A DNA stretch of 11,160 bases, taken from assembly GCA_036389715.1 (NCBI GenBank), contig DASVWH010000032.1:1-11160 (forward strand). The letters are read 5' to 3'. This document shows positions 6,118 to 11,160 of the stretch, piece by piece (positions within the stretch are counted from its first letter, which is position 1; every line of letters begins with the position of its first letter). This stretch comes from DASVWH01 sp036389715. GTDB lineage: Bacteria; Acidobacteriota; Blastocatellia; Pyrinomonadales; Pyrinomonadaceae. Below the pieces are notes generated by a model. The model made no database searches. It was not told the DNA's origin and saw nothing but the letters and a program-made list of their open reading frames with translations. The position numbers and the translations under genes are program-made.

Positions 6118-6531
6118 CTAAAAGAGCCGCTCGAACTGCTCCTTGGTCTGCCGCGTATTCTTGCGCGCAATCCAGTAGCTCGAACGCCCGGGCTTTCTTC
6201 TGTCCAGGGGATCGCGCCCGACCAATCTCGAAATCAGATTATAGGGCGCGAAAACCAGGTAGAACATCAGCGACAGCAGGATGCGGCTGTTGACGTAGCC
6301 GAGCACGCCCGCCAGGCGCATCCAGAAGATGTGAAACTGCCTGGCCAAAGGCGGCACGAGCAGCCCCGTCAGCAGCAGCATGCCGCCGATGATGCCCAGC
6401 ACCAGGGCCGCCCGCGTCCGGCCGCGATAGAAACTCCAGGCGGCGATGGCCAACAGCACGCCCGCGACGATCAGCGTGGATTTACGCGCCGTCGCCTGAT
6501 TAACCTGTACCGGCTCTTTCGTCTTAGTCAA
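6118..6531 (-). CDS. SxtJ-like membrane protein
   Basis: A 137-residue membrane protein starting at TTG 6531 (MTKTKEPVQVNQ). This start is chosen because AGGAGGAG ends 7 nt before it; it also overlaps the carbamoyltransferase stop by 8 bp, favouring coupling. An upstream TTG at 6567 would add 12 residues without a comparable site. There are three hydrophobic segments, roughly residues 18–36 (STLIVAGVLLAIAAW), 42–60 (AALVLGIIGGMLLLTGLLV) and 82–101 (ILLSLMFYLVFAPYNLIS), then a basic tail (RDPLDRRKPGRSSYW). Sequence style and position match SxtJ, a protein of unknown biochemical role encoded next to NodU/CmcH-type carbamoyltransferases, including in saxitoxin clusters. SxtJ presence does not imply toxin production: no other saxitoxin gene is here. 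Confidence 0.85.
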   Translation of the reverse strand: MTKTKEPVQVNQATARKSTLIVAGVLLAIAAWSFYRGRTRAALVLGIIGGMLLLTGLLVPPLARQFHIFWMRLAGVLGYVNSRILLSLMFYLVFAPYNLISRLVGRDPLDRRKPGRSSYWIARKNTRQTKEQFERLF

Positions 6532-8368
6532 GCTGAAACTCCTCCTGCCACGAGAGGTCTTCGACAAAGAGGTCTTTGCCCTGCTCCCGTTTTTCGAGCA
6601 CGAAGTCCTCCATCACCAGGCAATCCATCTCCGTGCGCATGAAGCACGTAAAGGCCTGCTCCGGCGTGCAGACGATGGGCTCGCCGCGGACGTTAAAGGA
6701 GGTGTTGACGACGACGGGGCAGCCCGTGATTCTGCCGAAAGCCGCAATCAGGTCGTAATAGAGCGGGTTATCTTCGCGCCGGACGGTCTGCACGCGCGCC
6801 GAATAATCAACGTGCGTGACGGCCGGAATGGTCGAGCGCGGGACGTTCAATTTTTCTATCCCGAAGAGGCCCTCCTGCTCCTTGCTCATCTCGAAGCGGA
6901 GGTGTTCCCGGACGGGAGCGACGAGCAGCATGTAGGGCGAATCGCAGTCCAGGTCGAAGAACTCCGAGACGCGCTCGCGCAGCACCGAAGGGGCGAACGG
7001 GCGGAAGGATTCGCGGAACTTGATCTTGAGATTCATCTGCGACTGCATCTTCGGCGAGCGCGGGTCGCCGAGAATGCTGCGCCCGCCGAGCGCACGCGGC
7101 CCGAACTCCATGCGCCCCTGAAACCAGCCGATGACCTTCTCTTCGGCCATCAGCCGCGCGACCTGCTCGGCCAGCTCCGCACGCTCGACGCGCCGGTAGG
7201 TCGCGCCCGTCGTCTCCAGAAATTCGCGTATCTCCTCGCTCGTGTAAGACGGGCCGATGTAGGAGCCCTTCATCCCGTCTGCATGTGCGCCCCTGACCTC
7301 GGCCGCGTTGCGCGGGTTTTCGAGGTACTGATACCAGACCGAGAGCGCCGCGCCGAGCGAGCCGCCGGCGTCGCCCGCCGCCGGTTGAATCCAGACGTTC
7401 TCAAACGGGCCTTCGCGCAACAGCCGCCCGTTGCCGACGCAGTTGAGCGCGACGCCGCCCGCCAGGCAGAGGTTCTTTTCGCCCGTCTCCTTGTGCACGT
7501 GCCGGGCCATCCGCAGCATAGAAAGCTCGACGACCTCCTGGACGGAGCGCGCGAGGTCCATTTCGCGCTGCGTCAACTCGCTTTCGGGCTTGCGCGCCGG
7601 GCCGCCGAAGAGGCGGTCAAAGGCCCTGTTGGTCATCGTCAGGCCCTGGCAGTAGTTGAAATATTTCATGTTGAGGCGCAGGCTGCCGTCCTCGCGCAGG
7701 TCTACCAGCTCGTCCAGAATCTGCTGCACGTAGCGCGGCTCGCCGTATGGCGCGAGGCCCATCACCTTGTACTCGCCCGAATTGACTTTGAAGCCCGTGT
7801 AGTAGGTGAAGGCCGAATAGAGCAGCCCGAGCGAGTGCGGGAAGTGCAGCTCGCCGAGCAGGTGCAGCTCGTTGCCGCGGCCGTAGCCGTAACTGCTCGT
7901 CGCCCATTCGCCGACGCCGTCCATCGTCAAAACGGCCGCCGATTCAAAGGGCGAAGGAAAGAAGGCGCTGGCCGCGTGCGATTCGTGATGCTCCGTGAAG
8001 AGCACCTTGCCGTCATAGTGGCAGTGCTCGGCGACCTGCTCCCTGATCCAGAGCTTCTCGCGCAGCCAGAGCGGCATCGCCATCAGGAAAGAGCGCAGGC
8101 CGCTCGGCGCAAAGTCAATGTAGGTTTGCAGGAGGCGCTCGAATTTGACCAGCGGCTTATCGTAGAAGGCCGTGTAGTCAATCTCGTCTTCCTTGATGCC
8201 CGCTTCCTTCAGACAGTATTCGACGGCGTGCTTGGGAAAGTTGTGATCGTGCTTCTTGCGCGTGAAGCGCTCCTCCTGGGCGGCGGCGACGATCTCTCCG
8301 TCGCGCACCAGGCAGGCCGCAGAATCATGGTAATATGCCGATATCCCGAGAATATGCGTAGGGCGCAT
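6524..8368 (-). CDS. NodU/CmcH-family O-carbamoyltransferase
   Basis: A 614-residue cytoplasmic enzyme, full length for the family, with N-terminal Kae1/YrdC-type and C-terminal YrdC-like parts. ILGISAYYHDSAACLV (6–21) and QEERFTRKKHD (31–41) are the family N-terminus; His14 corresponds to a key active-site His in TobZ. HHESH (127–131) is the metal-binding motif of the Kae1-like fold, then LTMDGVGEW (147–155) and LCLAGGVALNCVGNG (300–314). The C-terminal domain has VIGWFQGRMEFGPRALGGRS (412–431), IKFRESFRPFAPSVL (449–463) and VVVNTSFNVRGEPIVCTP (552–569). It transfers a carbamoyl group from carbamoyl phosphate, through an adenylate, to a hydroxyl of a sugar or metabolite; the acceptor is unknown. 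The start at 8368 has a GAAGGAT site, present twice because of a short tandem duplication. It probably leads the operon with the SxtJ-like, DUF5989 and SGNH genes. Confidence 0.95.
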   Translation of the reverse strand: MRPTHILGISAYYHDSAACLVRDGEIVAAAQEERFTRKKHDHNFPKHAVEYCLKEAGIKEDEIDYTAFYDKPLVKFERLLQTYIDFAPSGLRSFLMAMPLWLREKLWIREQVAEHCHYDGKVLFTEHHESHAASAFFPSPFESAAVLTMDGVGEWATSSYGYGRGNELHLLGELHFPHSLGLLYSAFTYYTGFKVNSGEYKVMGLAPYGEPRYVQQILDELVDLREDGSLRLNMKYFNYCQGLTMTNRAFDRLFGGPARKPESELTQREMDLARSVQEVVELSMLRMARHVHKETGEKNLCLAGGVALNCVGNGRLLREGPFENVWIQPAAGDAGGSLGAALSVWYQYLENPRNAAEVRGAHADGMKGSYIGPSYTSEEIREFLETTGATYRRVERAELAEQVARLMAEEKVIGWFQGRMEFGPRALGGRSILGDPRSPKMQSQMNLKIKFRESFRPFAPSVLRERVSEFFDLDCDSPYMLLVAPVREHLRFEMSKEQEGLFGIEKLNVPRSTIPAVTHVDYSARVQTVRREDNPLYYDLIAAFGRITGCPVVVNTSFNVRGEPIVCTPEQAFTCFMRTEMDCLVMEDFVLEKREQGKDLFVEDLSWQEEFQLD

Positions 8369-8369
8369 G

Positions 8370-8403
8370 ATAAATCCTTCGTCTTAATAAATCCTTCGTC
8401 TGA
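8370..8403. repeat. 17-bp tandem duplication upstream of the carbamoyltransferase start
   Basis: Two head-to-tail copies, 8370–8386 and 8387–8403, each ATAAATCCTTCGTCT plus two bases, differ at one of 17 positions. On the minus strand each contains the Shine-Dalgarno-like GAAGGAT, so the start codon at 8368 is preceded by two ribosome-binding sequences 17 nt apart. Confidence 0.85.
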
Positions 8404-8658
8404 GCCTGATGATTCGACTACGACGGGCTGAAATCAAAATTAAATTGAAAGAGGAGAGGCAGCTTGGTTAAAACCTCAACTTAAAATTATTTGGCCGCAC
8501 AATTTACCATATAAACGCTCCACTTTGAAATTCGCAGCGCCGGATAAAAGCGCCCCGGCCCCGGTTCGGCGCGCGTCGCGGCGGCTCTCTGGCGGCTCAA
8601 CTTGCTATTGTGTGCGCTCGCAAAAGAGAATGGAGGGGGCGGGGACCAAAAACATTCG
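8404..8658. promoter_or_regulatory. Divergent intergenic promoter region (carbamoyltransferase / rtcA)
   Basis: This is the only strand switch in the window, so promoters for both directions should lie here. Positions about 8430–8520 are clearly AT-rich against the GC-rich background, with AAATCAAAATTAAATTG, CTTAAAATTATTTGG and CCATATAAAC. Possible plus-strand elements include TATAAA near 8511–8516 and TTGAAA at 8525–8530, but none has a well-spaced partner. Individual promoters are not assigned. From about 8545 to 8600 the sequence turns GC-rich and unremarkable. Confidence 0.5.
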
Positions 8659-9678
8659 ATGATTAGCATTGACGGCTCATTCGGCGAAGGGGGCGGCCAG
8701 ATTATCCGCTCATCGCTCGCGCTCTCGCTCGTCACGGGCAAGCCGTTTCGCGTCGAGCGCGTGCGGGCCGGGCGCGACAAGCCGGGGCTTCAGCGCCAGC
8801 ACCTGACGGCCGTCAAGGCCGCCGCCGAGATCGGGCGCGCAGAGGTCACGGGCGCGAATCTCGGCTCGCAGCAGTTTGCCTTCAGGCCCGGCCCGGTCGT
8901 CGCGGGCGACTATCATTTCAGCATCGGGACGGCCGGGAGCACCACGCTCGTACTCCAGACCGTACTGCCCCCGCTGATGATGCAGGAGCGCCCGAGCACC
9001 GTCATCCTCGAAGGCGGGACGCACAATGTTCACGCGCCGCCCTTTGAATTTCTGGCCCGCGCCTTTCTTCCGCTCGTCAACAGGACAGGCCCGACCGTCA
9101 GGGCCGAGCTTGAGCGCTACGGCTTTTATCCTCCGGGCGGCGGGCGACTGAAGTTCACGATTGAGCCCGGGGTGACGCGGCGCAGGGTGGAGCTGCTTGA
9201 GCGCGGAGAGCTGCTGGCCGCGCGCGCCGTGGCGCTGGTCGTCAGGCTGCCTCCGAACATCGCAGAGAGAGAGCTGGCCGTCGTTAAAGAGCGCATGGGC
9301 TGGGACGACGAACAGCTCCGCGTAGCGACCTCCAACAACGCTCACAGTCCGGGCAACGTCCTGACCATAGAGCTTGAGAGCGAGCAGTTGACGGAAATCT
9401 TTACGGGCGTGGGCGAGCGCGGCGTGCGCGCCGAGGTCGTCGCGGAAAGGGCCGCCGCCGAGGCCCTGCGGTATCTCTCGATTGACGCGCCCGTCGGAGA
9501 GCACCTCGCCGATCAACTGCTGATTCCGCTGGCGCTGACGGGCGGCGGCTCGTTTCTGACCGGCCCGCCCTCGCTTCACACGACGACCAACATCGAGATC
9601 ATCAAGAGGTTTCTCGCGGTTGAAATCACGGTCGAGCCCGCGAGCGGCGGGGCCTGGAAGGTAGAGGTGCTCGCTTAA
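8659..9678 (+). CDS. rtcA: RNA 3'-terminal phosphate cyclase
   Basis: A 339-residue protein, the usual length for RtcA (about 340). The enzyme converts an RNA 3'-phosphate to a 2',3'-cyclic phosphate using ATP through a His-adenylate. Family motifs are plain: MISIDGSFGEGGGQIIRSSL at the N-terminus, RAGRDKPGLQRQHLTAVKAA (37–56), the GTAGSTTLVLQT segment, EGGTHNVHAPPFEFL, and near the C-terminus PSLHTTTNIEIIKRF. His307 in the last is the expected nucleophile, matching His309 of the E. coli enzyme. The ATG at 8659 is chosen because family similarity begins there; an in-frame TTG at 8602 adds 19 unrelated residues. A GGAGGGGGCGGGG run lies 15–27 nt upstream, rather far for a ribosome site. No rtcB or rtcR is in the window. 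A phosphatase gene follows after 22 bp. Confidence 0.96.
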   Translation: MISIDGSFGEGGGQIIRSSLALSLVTGKPFRVERVRAGRDKPGLQRQHLTAVKAAAEIGRAEVTGANLGSQQFAFRPGPVVAGDYHFSIGTAGSTTLVLQTVLPPLMMQERPSTVILEGGTHNVHAPPFEFLARAFLPLVNRTGPTVRAELERYGFYPPGGGRLKFTIEPGVTRRRVELLERGELLAARAVALVVRLPPNIAERELAVVKERMGWDDEQLRVATSNNAHSPGNVLTIELESEQLTEIFTGVGERGVRAEVVAERAAAEALRYLSIDAPVGEHLADQLLIPLALTGGGSFLTGPPSLHTTTNIEIIKRFLAVEITVEPASGGAWKVEVLA

Positions 9679-9700
9679 GAGCGGCGGGCCGCGAAAGTCT

Positions 9701-10186
9701 ATGCAGCAAGCACCCATCAAGCTCTACATCTTCGACGCCGACGGCACGTTGCGCCGCTCGACCGTTCCTGCCCGTCCCTGCCCGAACCGGCCAGGCGATT
9801 GGGAATTGATCCCGGGCGTTAAAGAGCGCCTGGCCGAAATTGATTGGGGGCCGGGGCGCGCGCATTACGCGATAGCCTCGAACCAGGGCGGCGTCGGTCT
9901 CGGTTATTTAACCCTGGCGATGGCCCGGCGGCTGCTCGAAGAGATGGCCGTCGCGGCCTTCGACCAACCGCCGCCTGCGGGTTCGATAGAGCTTTGCCCG
10001 CACGCGCCGCACGCCGGTTGCCCGTGCAGGAAACCGAAGCCTGAGATGCTCACACGCCTGATGCGTCGCTTTCGTGCGAGCAAAGATGAGACGCTCTTTG
10101 TCGGCGACACCGAGAGCGACGAAGAGGCTGCACGGCATGCGGGCGTCCGGTTCATCCGGGCCGAGGAGTTCTTCGGCTGGCAATAA
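9701..10186 (+). CDS. HAD-IIIA phosphatase (GmhB/HisB-N/PNKP-type)
   Basis: A 161-residue HAD phosphatase. Motif I is LYIFDADGTL (nucleophile Asp12, acid/base Asp14), motif II IASNQGGVG (Ser60), motif III CRKPKPEML with Lys111 or Lys113, and motif IV FVGDTESDEEAA (Asp136, Asp140). A zinc-loop signature CPHAPHAGCPC gives Cys99, His101, Cys107 and Cys109. This pattern is typical of heptose bisphosphate phosphatase GmhB and histidinol phosphatase HisB-N, but polynucleotide 3'-phosphatases belong to the same superfamily. Length is a little short of GmhB (about 190). Lying 22 bp behind rtcA and co-directional, a role on nucleic acid or nucleotide phosphates is possible, but GmhB-like sugar phosphatase is the safer reading. 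The start lacks a good ribosome site; a short CGAGC/GCTCG hairpin follows its stop at 10191–10203. Confidence 0.88.
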   Translation: MQQAPIKLYIFDADGTLRRSTVPARPCPNRPGDWELIPGVKERLAEIDWGPGRAHYAIASNQGGVGLGYLTLAMARRLLEEMAVAAFDQPPPAGSIELCPHAPHAGCPCRKPKPEMLTRLMRRFRASKDETLFVGDTESDEEAARHAGVRFIRAEEFFGWQ

Positions 10187-10248
10187 CCGGCGAGCGAAGC
10201 TCGGCTTTGCGACCTTCGGCGATGAAACTACAGCGCGCGGCATAAGTT

Positions 10249-11160
10249 ATGAGATACATAGAGAACCCCCCGAACCCGTGGTTGAGCACGAGCGTCGAAT
10301 GGCTCGGCGAGCCGCCCGAAGCACGCCAGGAGATATACGAAGAGGAGCAGACACGCTCGATCATCACTCGCAACGACAGCCCGGACGTGGGCTTCGAGTA
10401 TTCGGTCAACTGCTATCGCGGCTGCCCGCACGCATGCACATACTGCTTCTCGCGCCCGACGCACGAATACCTGGGCTTTGGCGCAGGAACGGATTTCGAG
10501 CGCAAGCTGGTCGTCAAAATCCACGCGCCCGACATCCTGCGCCGCGAATTGATGAAGCCTTCCTGGAAGGGAGACGAGATTGTTTTCTCCTTCACCTCCG
10601 ACCCTTACGTTCCGCTCGAAGCCCACTATCAATTGACGCGAAAGTGTTTGGAAGTCTGCCTGGAGTTTCGCAATCCGGTCAGCATCGTCACCAAGTCTGC
10701 GCTCGTCTGCCGCGACAAGGAGCTGCTCCGCGCGCTCTCCAGAGAGGCGGACTGCTCCGTCTACTTCACCATCCCTTTTAGCGATTACCGGACGGCGCGC
10801 GCCTTAGAGCCGTTTGCGCCCTCGCCCGACGCGCGCTTTCGTGCCCTGGCCGAACTCTCCGCGGCGGGCATCAAGACGGGCATCGGCATCGCGCCGCTCG
10901 CGCCCGGGATGAACGACTCGCACATCCCGGAACTGCTCAAGCGCGCGCGCGAAGCCGGAGCCGAGACGGCCTGGATGACCATGCTGCGGCTGCCCGGAAG
11001 CGTCGCCCCCTACTTCGAGCAGCGCCTGCGTGAACGCCTGCCGACCAGGGCCGAGCGCATCCTTAATCATATTCGTGAAGAGCGAAAGGGGAATCTCAAC
11101 TCAAGCGAGTTCGGCGCGCGAATGAAGGGTACGAGCGAGCAATGGAAGGTCGTCGAGCAG
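10249..11160 (+). CDS. Radical SAM protein, SPL-like PA0069/Rv2578c type (cut by window edge)
   Basis: Open from the ATG at 10249 to the right edge (304 codons, no stop); an in-frame TAA two codons upstream limits the start. The iron-sulfur motif is CPHACTYCF (Cys59, Cys63, Cys66; CxxxCxxC), with an additional Cys55 just before. SFTSDPYVPLEAHYQLTR and NPVSIVTKSALVCRDKELL match the family related to spore photoproduct lyase (SplB), often annotated PA0069 or Rv2578c family. The GIGIAPLAPGMNDSHIPELL segment and the closing EFGARMKG match the same group, so little of the C-terminus is missing. The reaction of this family is not known; repair or modification of nucleic acid is commonly suggested. 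It starts 62 bp after the phosphatase on the same strand, so co-transcription is possible but not evident. Confidence 0.9.
   Translation, partial: MRYIENPPNPWLSTSVEWLGEPPEARQEIYEEEQTRSIITRNDSPDVGFEYSVNCYRGCPHACTYCFSRPTHEYLGFGAGTDFERKLVVKIHAPDILRRELMKPSWKGDEIVFSFTSDPYVPLEAHYQLTRKCLEVCLEFRNPVSIVTKSALVCRDKELLRALSREADCSVYFTIPFSDYRTARALEPFAPSPDARFRALAELSAAGIKTGIGIAPLAPGMNDSHIPELLKRAREAGAETAWMTMLRLPGSVAPYFEQRLRERLPTRAERILNHIREERKGNLNSSEFGARMKGTSEQWKVVEQ

Noticed and set aside
6118..8368. Saxitoxin biosynthesis locus
   Set aside because: SxtJ-like and carbamoyltransferase genes occur widely outside saxitoxin clusters, and no polyketide synthase or other saxitoxin gene is present.
6812..8431. Long open frame on the plus strand (539 codons) opposite the carbamoyltransferase
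   Set aside because: The opposite strand encodes an unambiguous full-length carbamoyltransferase. This frame is Arg/Ala/Leu-rich low-information sequence typical of codon shadows.
8710..9720. Minus-strand open frame (336 codons) opposite rtcA
   Set aside because: rtcA on the plus strand has all its family motifs; the antisense translation is not recognisable.

Overview
The window is GC-rich (about 60% by eye) bacterial DNA with densely packed genes. The gene repertoire is a sucrase/ferredoxin-like protein, a carbamoyltransferase–SxtJ–DUF5989–SGNH set, an RtcA cyclase and a Tat-exported amidase. This would fit a soil-type Acidobacteriota such as Blastocatellia, but that is an inference: no rRNA or marker gene is present.

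Layout. Positions 1–8368 are entirely minus strand and 8659–11160 entirely plus strand, with one AT-rich divergent promoter region (8369–8658) between. Read in the direction of transcription, the minus half has three parts. (a) 8368 to 4588 holds a NodU/CmcH-type carbamoyltransferase, an SxtJ-like membrane protein (TTG start), a 52-residue DUF5989 membrane peptide and a membrane-anchored SGNH hydrolase. This is a recognisable surface or metabolite modification module. (b) 4466 to 778 is a very tight set. It starts with a 106-residue Asp-rich protein of DGTD repeats behind a very strong ribosome binding site. A JmjC/cupin Fe(II)/2-oxoglutarate oxygenase follows with no spacer (TAGATG). Next come a thioredoxin-like [2Fe-2S] sucrase/ferredoxin protein (ATGA overlap), a receiver-only response regulator (ATGA overlap) and a SAM methyltransferase. 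(c) From 643 to the left edge lies the N-terminal part of a Tat-exported amidase-signature enzyme, cut by the window.

The plus half carries RNA 3'-phosphate cyclase (rtcA), a HAD-IIIA phosphatase of the GmhB/HisB-N/PNKP type 22 bp downstream, and a radical SAM protein of the spore-photoproduct-lyase-like PA0069/Rv2578c type, cut by the right edge.

The most interesting element is the Asp-rich protein directly coupled to the JmjC oxygenase. It has the architecture of a ribosomally made substrate (leader-like N-terminus, repeated core) next to a modifying enzyme, with a methyltransferase and a possible redox partner in the same operon. I do not recognise it as a named natural-product class. The modification itself is a hypothesis. 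No tRNA, rRNA, CRISPR array, insertion sequence or phage gene was seen.
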